A stretch of DNA of 7,424 nt from CAYUYV01 sp964474635. Lineage in GTDB: Bacteria; Pseudomonadota; Alphaproteobacteria; JAJFIK01. Each line of letters begins with the position of its first letter. Within the stretch, counting starts at the first letter, position 1. Where the stretch lies: positions 1 through 7,424 of the forward strand of contig CAYYTT010000189.1 of NCBI GenBank assembly GCA_964474635.1, read 5' to 3'. The notes beneath the pieces were generated by a model. It worked only from the letters and a program-made list of their open reading frames with translations, was not told the origin of the DNA and ran no database searches. Of this stretch, positions 1-4,954 are shown one piece after another. Made by a program: the position numbers and the translations under genes.

Positions 1-53
1 GCGCCCGCGCTGGTGCTTTTTGCGCCCCAATCACTGGAAGTGCCGAGATTCTT

Positions 54-91
54 AAAAAAGGGCGATGGTCAGTGCCGACCATCGCCCTTTT
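54..91 (-). terminator. Rho-independent terminator of the SH3 lipoprotein gene
   Basis: A perfect 15-base inverted repeat has arms at 56-70 and 77-91 and a 6-base loop. Its core is GGGCGATGGTC paired with GACCATCGCCC. Read on the minus strand, the stem runs straight into six T residues (the A run at 54-59), and it lies about 47 bases past the stop codon of the minus-strand gene. On the plus strand the stem ends in four T residues, so it could also stop transcription entering from the left of the window. Confidence 0.9.
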
Positions 92-137
92 CAAAACAGC
101 TGGTAAAGGCTCGCTTTCCCTAAACGGGCCGCCCCGT

Positions 138-1031
138 TCAGACCCGCCCCTCGACCGGGGCGGAGATGATTTTCCAGCGCAGCGGCTTCATCCGGCAAGC
201 CGTTGAGGTCCAGCTGAACTGGCGCCCGTCCCCATTGGTCAGGGTGTGACGCAGATCGCGGCACAGGAGCGGACGACGCGCGGTGCCGCCAGCCAGGATC
301 TGCTCAAGCTGGGCATCGGTGTAGTCGCGATTGAGCGCGGGGTCGGAGACGAGATCGACCGCCACGCCCTGCTCAAGCAGGGCATCCGACGACAGGGGCG
401 CCACCTGGCTTGTCACGATCAAGGGGCGGAACATGTAGCCGATACCGTCCGTCCCCTGGCTGCCCCGGGTGATCAGCACCCAATCGGAAGCCCCCACCTG
501 ACCGAGGATGGTGACTTCCGTGCCGCGCTTGAGGAGACCGAGCTTGGTGTAATCCGTTCCCGGACCATTACGGTAGTTCGAGTTCACGCGCGTGACGCCC
601 CGTTCCTGGGTCGGAATGATCAGGAAGGAGCTCGCCAGCGTGACTGGAACGCGCAAGGCATCGCCGTGCATATCCTGGAGGCCGGCGAGAAAGGCCGGGC
701 CCGCTTCGACGCGGCCAAAGGCATTGTCAAAGGCGCGCCAGTCTTCCGCCGAGCGATTGCCCCCGGCGATGACGACACGGCCCGTGGCGGCGGCAAGGCT
801 TTCAACCTGGCTCGTCGAAAGGCGCAGATCCGACGGACCGCCTTCGAGCGGGGCTTCGATGGTCGGCTGCAGCGGACCGCCCCCTGACGGCTCGAAAACG
901 CCGATGGACGAGACCGCGGGCTCGGACGTGAAGGCCGGTTCTTCGACCCGGCTGCTCCTGCAGGCGGGCAACATCAGGACTGCGGCAGCGGCCAGAACAA
1001 GACCCGCGCGCCGACGGGACCGTCCGGGCAT
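138..1031 (-). CDS. Lipoprotein with bacterial SH3 domain
   Basis: This is probably an envelope lipoprotein of about 297 residues. From the start at 1031 the N-terminus is basic (MPGRSRRR), followed by a hydrophobic Ala/Leu/Val segment and a lipobox LPAC with the modified cysteine at residue 24. Residues about 25-65 are a Pro/Gly/Ser-rich linker, typical of a chain leaving the membrane. Residues about 146-206 match a bacterial SH3 domain: VNSNYRNGPGTDY, then KRGTEVTIL, then W and a closing YMFRPLIV. The last 45 residues contain two cysteines (about 257 and 279) around a GDGRQFSW segment, resembling the C-terminal domain of alphaproteobacterial surface-antigen-type proteins; that match is from memory and is weak. 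Longer readings from ATG 1106 or GTG 1163 are open. I prefer 1031 because it puts a normal signal peptide at the N-terminus, although its ribosome binding site is weak. The binding partner and function are unknown. It stands alone, divergent from the importer operon. Confidence 0.85.
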   Translation of the reverse strand: MPGRSRRRAGLVLAAAAVLMLPACRSSRVEEPAFTSEPAVSSIGVFEPSGGGPLQPTIEAPLEGGPSDLRLSTSQVESLAAATGRVVIAGGNRSAEDWRAFDNAFGRVEAGPAFLAGLQDMHGDALRVPVTLASSFLIIPTQERGVTRVNSNYRNGPGTDYTKLGLLKRGTEVTILGQVGASDWVLITRGSQGTDGIGYMFRPLIVTSQVAPLSSDALLEQGVAVDLVSDPALNRDYTDAQLEQILAGGTARRPLLCRDLRHTLTNGDGRQFSWTSTACRMKPLRWKIISAPVEGRV

Positions 1032-1170
1032 CGTCCGACCCAACACGGAAGTGGTCTTCGACACCGCGGCGCTCACCGCATAAAACCTGTGACGTGTCAC
1101 GTTCATGGTCAAATTCCCAACAGTCGTCAGCCCCGCACTCCCCGCAGTGTTTCCCTGCGGCACTCAGTGC
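1032..1170 (-). promoter_or_regulatory. Upstream region of the lipoprotein gene with clustered dyads
   Basis: If translation starts at 1031, this stretch is the leader and promoter region. It carries three compact dyads: GTGACGTGTCAC at 1089-1100 (five-base arms, two-base centre), CCGCAG/CTGCGG at 1142-1147 and 1155-1160, and GCACTCAGTGC at 1160-1170. The first resembles the two-fold sites bound by dimeric regulators, but its TGTGA-N4-TCACG spacing is not a standard CRP (N6) site. I could not find a convincing -35/-10 pair. If the longer GTG or ATG start is used instead, part of this region is coding. Confidence 0.3.
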
Positions 1171-1286
1171 AAAGGCCATGCCATGGAGAACGACCGTCCG
1201 GCAACATCAATTGCAGGACCTGCGCGCCCTCCGGTACAATGTTCGCGGATCACAGGCCGTGCCGGCCTCGACCCCGAACCATGTGA

Positions 1287-1305
1287 GACCGATCCGCGAT
1301 CGGTC
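1287..1305. promoter_or_regulatory. 8+3+8 perfect inverted repeat
   Basis: GACCGATC (1287-1294) and GATCGGTC (1298-1305) form a perfect dyad around CGC. No T run follows, so an intrinsic terminator is unlikely. An operator or a small RNA hairpin is possible. It lies between the divergent lipoprotein gene and the importer operon. Confidence 0.35.
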
Positions 1306-1355
1306 CGCACAAAAGTCTGCCGCGCCGCCGTCACACCAATCCTAAAGGCGTGGGT

Positions 1356-1459
1356 CCCAAAGACTCGTGGCCCAAAGTCTCGTGGCCCAAAGTCTCAAGG
1401 CCCAAAGACTGGGCGCCCAAACGGTGGGGCCCCAAACGGTGCGCCCCAAATGGCGGGCG
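1356..1459. repeat. 15-bp tandem repeat, seven degenerate units
   Basis: The block begins with CCCAAA at 1356, 1371, 1386, 1401, 1416, 1431 and 1445, so the period is 15 bases with a single 14-base step at the end. The first three units are nearly identical (CCCAAAGACTCGTGG, CCCAAAGTCTCGTGG, CCCAAAGTCTCAAGG). The fourth keeps CCCAAAGACT, and the last three diverge to CCCAAACGGT or CCCAAATGG forms. Unit boundaries tend to be dyads of the type TGGG...CCCA, including TGGGCGCCCA at 1410-1419 and TGGGGCCCCA at 1425-1434. The 15-base period would preserve a frame and encode a W/G-P-K pentapeptide, but no credible gene runs through it. There are no unique spacers, so it is not a CRISPR array. Confidence 0.85.
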
Positions 1460-1489
1460 CCACCTGGTGGGCGATGCGGTGCTTCCTAG

Positions 1490-1517
1490 ACGGGATCATC
1501 TCTTTAACGATCCCCGT
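1490..1517. promoter_or_regulatory. Imperfect hairpin, function unclear
   Basis: ACGGGATC (1490-1497) pairs with GATCCCCGT (1509-1517) with one bulged C and an 11-base loop. A short TTCTGTAAC stretch follows rather than a T run, so a terminator reading is weak. It sits about 220 bases upstream of the importer operon. Confidence 0.25.
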
Positions 1518-1552
1518 TCTGTAACAATCCCAGTATGGTGGCTCATATCCCC

Positions 1553-1562
1553 GTCTCGAGAC
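1553..1562. promoter_or_regulatory. Perfect 10-base palindrome, candidate operator
   Basis: GTCTCGAGAC reads the same on both strands, and the half CGAGAC recurs immediately after, at 1563-1568. Its position in the promoter-bearing region of the importer operon makes an operator possible. There is no direct evidence, and a palindrome of this size can occur by chance. Confidence 0.25.
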
Positions 1563-1623
1563 CGAGACACCGACAAAACCTTGCGGATCTTGTGACCTTG
1601 GCGGGTTTACGGACCGCGCCGCC

Positions 1624-1672
1624 GGACCTTTACCCCGCAACCCCTTGGGTCCACCTTAAGATTCCGGACCCA
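1624..1672 (+). promoter_or_regulatory. Mutually exclusive hairpins in the importer leader
   Basis: TGGGTCC at 1646-1652 can pair with the downstream GGACCCA at 1666-1672 (seven pairs, 13-base loop containing CTTAAG). The GGTCC within it can instead pair with GGACC at 1624-1628. The two pairings share the same strand and cannot coexist, a layout like that of leader-controlled attenuators. No T run follows either stem, so transcription termination is not evident. The region ends about 60 bases before the start codon of the solute-binding protein. Confidence 0.3.
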
Positions 1673-1734
1673 TCTCACGCTCGAGCCAAGACCTTCGTTC
1701 AAGATGCCCCTAGAGCAAAGACCAGGACCGCCCG

Positions 1735-2817
1735 ATGACCCGGTTTCTTTTACCTCGCTCCACCTTTTTTCTCGCCGTGTTCCTTCTTGGTCTCACGTCC
1801 ATCCTCGTTGGCTGCGGCGAGGACGCGGAGATCTCTGACGATCCGACCCTGGCGCGTATCAGTTTCGCGACGGATTGGGTCGCCCAGGCGGAACACGGCG
1901 GCTTCTATATGGCCAAGGCCTTGGGCCTTTACCGGGCCCGTGGCCTCAATGTCACGATTCGACCGGGCGGCGCTGCCGTGAATATCCCTCAGCTGCTGGC
2001 TGCCGGATCGGTCGACTTTGCGATGGGATCGAACAGTTTCATTCCGCTCAACCTGGTCCAGGCCGGTGTCCCGGCCCGCGCGGTCATGGCGAGCTTCCAA
2101 AAAGATCCGCAGGTGTTGATTACACATCCCCGAGACGATGTGAACACGCTCGGCGATATGCGCGGCAAACCGATCATGATTTCGGACGCCACCCGCACCG
2201 CATGGTGGCCTTGGCTTGAAGCCGAATTCGGCTTTTCCGAAGACCAGATCCGCAAATATACCTCCTCCGTGGCACCTTTTCTGGTGGACCCCCAGGCTAT
2301 TCAACAGGGGTACATCACCTCCGAGCCTTATCTGATCGAACGAGAACTTGGCGTCGAGCCGGAAGTCTATCTTCTGGCCGATTATGGCTACCCAAGTTAC
2401 GCGACCTTGGTGATGACCCGGGACGAAACCATCGAACAGCGCCCGGAAATCGTCCGAGCCTTCGTGGCCGCGAGCATCGAAGGCTGGCGCCGGTACCTCA
2501 CGGACGATCCCGAACCCGCCCATGCCCTGATCCGCGCCGACAACCCGGACATCAGCAGCGATGTGCTGAACCAGGCCAGAGCCAAGTTGATCCGATTCGA
2601 GATCGTCATGGAGGATGCGGGCGCCTCCGTCGGGACCATGAGCATGGACCGCTGGGCGCACTTCTTCTCGACCATGAGCGAGGCGGGCCTCTACGAGGAT
2701 GACCTCGAATGGTCGCAGGCGTTCACCACGGCGTTTCTGCCCGGAGCCCAGAGCATCGAGGCGGGCCCCGCGGCCGGGCCGGAGCAGCGCGACAGGTCAT
2801 CAGGGACGCGCCCATGA
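1735..2817 (+). CDS. ABC importer solute-binding lipoprotein, NMT1/THI5-like
   Basis: This 360-residue protein is the substrate-capturing component of an ABC importer, anchored on the periplasmic face of the inner membrane. The signal peptide ends in a clean lipobox LVGC with the modified cysteine at residue 27. The mature part opens with the family hallmark DWVAQAEHGGFY (47-58), then GLYRARGLNVTIRPGGAA (64-81) and LLAAGSVDF (87-95), the pattern of NMT1/THI5-like proteins. Known members bind the thiamine pyrimidine precursor or riboflavin, and relatives bind sulfonates or nitrate. The sequence does not fix the substrate. The W-x-AQ-x-EHGGFY form looks to me closest to the thiamine/riboflavin-precursor group, which is inference. 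The start is supported by AGGA at 1724-1727, seven bases ahead of the ATG. The final 20 residues are low-complexity and overlap the ribosome binding site of the next gene. The stop overlaps the ATPase start as ATGA. Confidence 0.93.
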   Translation: MTRFLLPRSTFFLAVFLLGLTSILVGCGEDAEISDDPTLARISFATDWVAQAEHGGFYMAKALGLYRARGLNVTIRPGGAAVNIPQLLAAGSVDFAMGSNSFIPLNLVQAGVPARAVMASFQKDPQVLITHPRDDVNTLGDMRGKPIMISDATRTAWWPWLEAEFGFSEDQIRKYTSSVAPFLVDPQAIQQGYITSEPYLIERELGVEPEVYLLADYGYPSYATLVMTRDETIEQRPEIVRAFVAASIEGWRRYLTDDPEPAHALIRADNPDISSDVLNQARAKLIRFEIVMEDAGASVGTMSMDRWAHFFSTMSEAGLYEDDLEWSQAFTTAFLPGAQSIEAGPAAGPEQRDRSSGTRP

Positions 2818-3596
2818 ACGGTGGGCCGGCGCCAGCGATCCGCATCGAAGGACTGACCAAGAGCTACCGCGATGGAACCCTGGCGCTCCAGGACATCGAC
2901 CTGGCGGTTCCGCGGGGCCGGTTCCTGTCGCTTATCGGTCCATCGGGGTGCGGCAAGAGCACCCTCCTGCGGCTCATCGCGGGCCTGTCGCAACCGACCT
3001 GGGGCCGGATCGAAGCCGCCGACCTCAACGCGGGCCAGGACATGGGCGTTGTGTTCCAGGACCCGACCCTGATGCCCTGGGCCAGCATTGAAGACAATGT
3101 GGCCCTGCCCTTCCGTTTAGGCTCAGGGGAGCGCGATCCGGCGGCCCAGGGCCGCGTGGCCTCGGCCCTGTCCCATGTGGGCCTTGCCGCCTTCGCCGCG
3201 GCCTATCCGCGCCAATTGTCCGGGGGCATGCGCATGCGCGTCGCCCTTGCCCGGGCCCTCGTCACCGACCCGGCCGTTTTGCTCATGGATGAGCCCTTTG
3301 GCGCGCTTGATGAAATCACTCGGGATGCCCTTAATGACGACCTGCTGCGCATCCAATCGGAGCGCGATGTCACGGTGGTGTTCGTAACCCACTCCGTGGC
3401 CGAAGCGGTTTACTTGTCCGATGAGATTGTCGTCATGCGACCGCGCCCCGGACGCCTTTACAAGACCATCGCCATCCGTGCACCGGCCCCGGACCGGACC
3501 GCCGGTTTTCGCTTGTCGGAGAGCTATATGAGGCAGGTCGCGGAGGTTTCAGCCGCCTTGCGCGAGGCAAGCGCGCGGGAGCAGAACGCGGCATGA
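2814..3596 (+). CDS. ABC importer ATP-binding protein, nitrate/sulfonate/thiamine-precursor class
   Basis: This 260-residue cytoplasmic ATPase powers the importer. All canonical elements are present: Walker A GPSGCGKST (42-50), Q-loop glutamine 82 in VVFQDPTLMPW, signature LSGGMRMRVALARAL (135-149), Walker B VLLMDEPFGALDE (155-167), and the H-loop histidine 193 in VFVTHSVAEA. The MPW after the Q-loop and the DEPFGALDE-ITR stretch are typical of the SsuB/TauB/NrtD/ThiZ group. The start at 2814 overlaps the stop of the binding-protein gene by four bases (ATGA) and is preceded by AGGGA at 2802-2806. An in-frame extension back to 2709 would overlap the upstream gene by over 100 bases and adds nothing family-like, so it is rejected. 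Overlaps at both ends indicate translational coupling and a fixed stoichiometry with its neighbours. Confidence 0.95.
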   Translation: MNGGPAPAIRIEGLTKSYRDGTLALQDIDLAVPRGRFLSLIGPSGCGKSTLLRLIAGLSQPTWGRIEAADLNAGQDMGVVFQDPTLMPWASIEDNVALPFRLGSGERDPAAQGRVASALSHVGLAAFAAAYPRQLSGGMRMRVALARALVTDPAVLLMDEPFGALDEITRDALNDDLLRIQSERDVTVVFVTHSVAEAVYLSDEIVVMRPRPGRLYKTIAIRAPAPDRTAGFRLSESYMRQVAEVSAALREASAREQNAA

Positions 3597-4414
3597 GCGA
3601 GCAGCGCGCGCCCCTTGATCCGGCGGCGGATCGTGGCTGGCCCCACCGTCTGGCCCCGGCGCTTTTCGGCCTGGCCCTGGTCGCGGCCTGGGAAACGGCC
3701 GTCAGAACGATGGGGGTCCCGAGTTATGTGCTGCCCGCCCCGAGCGCCATCCTGGCGGCCTTCGCCGCCCATGGCCCGGGCCTTGTCGGGGCCGCGCTGA
3801 CCACGATGGAACTCACCCTTGGCGCCTTCCTTCTGGCGGTCACCGGCGGCACGGGCCTTGCCATCGCCTTTTCCCAAAGCAGGCTGCTGGAGCGCGCGCT
3901 TTATCCGTATGCGGTGGTCCTGCAGGTCACGCCCATTGTGGCCATTGCGCCTCTGATCGTCATCTGGGTGGGAGCGGACAAACCGCGCCTGGCCATTTTG
4001 ATCCTGGCCTTCATTGTCGCGTTTTTCCCCATGCTGGCGAATGCGCTGACGGGTTTGCGCTCGGTTGATCCCAATCTGCGCGCCCTCTTTGAGCTTTACG
4101 GCGCGACGCGCTGGCAGGTCCTGACGCGCCTCAGCCTGCCGAGCGCCCTGCCCTATTTGCTGACCGGCATGAAGATCGCCGGGGGCCTGAGCCTTATTGC
4201 CGTTGTGACGGCGGAATTCGTGGCTGGATCGGGCCGCTCCGGCGGGCTCGCCTGGCGCATCATGGAGGCCGGCAACCGCCTTGAAGTCCCGCGCATGTTT
4301 GCCGCCCTGTTGCTGCTCTCCCTGCTCGGCATCGCGATTTATGCGCTGCTCGCCGCCCTGGAGCGCCGGCTCCTCTCCGGCTGGCACGAAAGCACCCTCG
4401 ACCGTTTGGAATAA
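3593..4414 (+). CDS. ABC importer permease, BPD transporter inner-membrane component
   Basis: This 273-residue integral inner-membrane protein forms the translocation path, probably as a homodimer because only one permease gene is present. About six hydrophobic spans are visible, near residues 20-38, 70-92, 105-127, 133-153, 187-212 and 235-257. The PSYVLPAPSAI stretch (43-53) after the first span is typical of SsuC/TauC/ThiX-type permeases. The cytoplasmic coupling loop that docks the ATPase is at about 167-187 (ELYGATRWQVLTRLSLPSALP, core G170 and LP at 182-183). The gene starts inside the ATPase stop codon as ATGA, with GGGAG at 3577-3581 as a rather distant ribosome binding site, so translation probably depends on coupling. 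It is the last gene of the importer operon; a GC-rich hairpin begins seven bases after its stop. Confidence 0.94.
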   Translation: MSEQRAPLDPAADRGWPHRLAPALFGLALVAAWETAVRTMGVPSYVLPAPSAILAAFAAHGPGLVGAALTTMELTLGAFLLAVTGGTGLAIAFSQSRLLERALYPYAVVLQVTPIVAIAPLIVIWVGADKPRLAILILAFIVAFFPMLANALTGLRSVDPNLRALFELYGATRWQVLTRLSLPSALPYLLTGMKIAGGLSLIAVVTAEFVAGSGRSGGLAWRIMEAGNRLEVPRMFAALLLLSLLGIAIYALLAALERRLLSGWHESTLDRLE

Positions 4415-4420
4415 CCGGAG

Positions 4421-4444
4421 GCGCGGCCGCCGGGCCGTGCATTT
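4421..4444 (+). terminator. Probable terminator of the importer operon
   Basis: GCGCGGCC (4421-4428) pairs with GGCCGTGC (4433-4440) through eight base pairs (one G-U) around a four-base loop. Only a short ATTT follows, so the T tract is poor. It sits immediately after the permease stop and before the AT-rich promoter of the next operon, which supports the call. Confidence 0.5.
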
Positions 4445-4460
4445 CCGACAAAAACCGGTA

Positions 4461-4493
4461 TTCACAAAAAATTTGTGTGGATATTAAATTTGT
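4461..4493 (+). promoter_or_regulatory. Candidate promoter and operator of the DUF2849-cysI-DUF934 operon
   Basis: This is a rare AT-rich pocket in GC-rich DNA. A plausible -35 TTCACA (4461-4466) and -10 TAAATT (4485-4490) are separated by 18 bases. Overlapping them is the dyad CACAAA-AAA-TTTGTG (4463-4477), and AAATTTGT occurs twice, at 4469-4476 and 4486-4493, 17 bases apart. This suggests a regulator binding across the promoter, perhaps one sensing sulfur status; the regulator is not identified. The leader to the first ATG would be about 85-90 bases. Confidence 0.45.
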
Positions 4494-4583
4494 CACCGCT
4501 CTTGATGGGAAATGGACCTCGGGCCACATGCTTGGCAATGTCCACTGGCGCCGGCAGACCTCATGGCGCCCAGGGAGAGCGCA

Positions 4584-4913
4584 ATGGCTCAACGCAAACA
4601 CCCCCAGGTGATCACGGCGAACCGGCTGGATGACGGGGAAGTGGTGTATTTCACCGAAGCACGGACATGGACCCTGACCCTGGGCGAGAGCCTGGTGATC
4701 GGCCAAGACGACGATCTCGATCCCTGGCTGGGCGCCGCCCAGTCGGATATCGGCCGCCGGGTCGTTGTGGATGTTTACCCCTTCGATGTGGCCGTAAGGG
4801 GCGATGGCGGCCAAACCCCATCCATCGAGGCCCTGTCGGCGCGCGAGAAAATCCGCGCCAAAGGCCCGACCATCCGGGAAGATCTCGGCAAACAGGCTGA
4901 CGGCACCGCGTGA
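4584..4913 (+). CDS. DUF2849 family protein, sulfite reductase operon
   Basis: This small, probably cytoplasmic protein of 109 residues belongs to the DUF2849 family, recognised by QVITANRLDDGEVVYFT near the N-terminus (8-24), a W about ten residues later, the VVVDVYPFDV segment (60-69), and the C-terminal REKIRAKGPTIREDLGKQ stretch (87-104). Family members are short and usually precede a sulfite reductase gene in alphaproteobacteria, as here. The biochemical role is not established; a helper in electron delivery or siroheme enzyme maturation is only a guess. The start at 4584 is chosen over the in-frame ATG at 4512 because AGGGAGAG at 4572-4579 lies just ahead, the family begins near this point, and the intervening 24 residues look random. 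There is no signal peptide or membrane span. The gap to cysI is 41 bases. Confidence 0.85.
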   Translation: MAQRKHPQVITANRLDDGEVVYFTEARTWTLTLGESLVIGQDDDLDPWLGAAQSDIGRRVVVDVYPFDVAVRGDGGQTPSIEALSAREKIRAKGPTIREDLGKQADGTA

Positions 4914-4954
4914 GCGGCACCGACCGACCGCGCGAGCCAGCACAAGGAGCCGCC

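Larger units (their letters stand above)
1171..1734. other. Non-coding region between divergent units
   Basis: This stretch of about 560 bases has no gene I can support. Open frames on both strands lack ribosome binding sites and have low-quality compositions. It holds a perfect dyad GACCGATC-CGC-GATCGGTC at 1287-1305, a 15-bp tandem repeat at 1356-1459, an 11-base odd palindrome CCACCTGGTGG at 1460-1470, an imperfect hairpin ACGGGATC/GATCCCCGT at 1490-1517, and a perfect 10-base palindrome GTCTCGAGAC at 1553-1562. Competing hairpins sit closer to the importer operon. No TPP or FMN riboswitch core was seen. The promoter of the importer operon must lie here, but I could not place it. Confidence 0.6.

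Noticed and set aside
246..887. Plus-strand open frame of 213 codons opposite the lipoprotein gene
   Set aside because: It is the mirror of a gene with a clear signal peptide and SH3 domain. It has no recognisable motif, and long antisense frames are expected at this GC content.
1356..1459. CRISPR array
   Set aside because: The units abut directly, with no unique spacers, and are only 15 bases long.
1105..1524. Plus-strand open frame running through the 15-bp repeat
   Set aside because: There is no ribosome binding site, it overlaps the divergent upstream region, its composition outside the repeat is random, and other frames are equally open.
1171..1734. TPP or FMN riboswitch ahead of the importer
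   Set aside because: I looked for the conserved cores (CTGAGA and the ACC-rich TPP 3' segment; the AGGGTGAGG-like FMN segments) and did not see them.
1535..1738. 67-codon plus frame ending in ATGA with the solute-binding gene, possible leader peptide
   Set aside because: There is no ribosome binding site before 1535, no run of regulatory codons and no protein-like pattern. The ATGA overlap is probably coincidence.
1750..2661. Minus-strand open frame of 303 codons opposite the solute-binding protein
   Set aside because: It is a shadow of a confidently identified lipoprotein gene and has no domain signature.
3524..4465. Minus-strand open frame of 313 codons opposite the permease
   Set aside because: It is a highly Gln/Gly/Arg-rich shadow of a permease with clear membrane spans.
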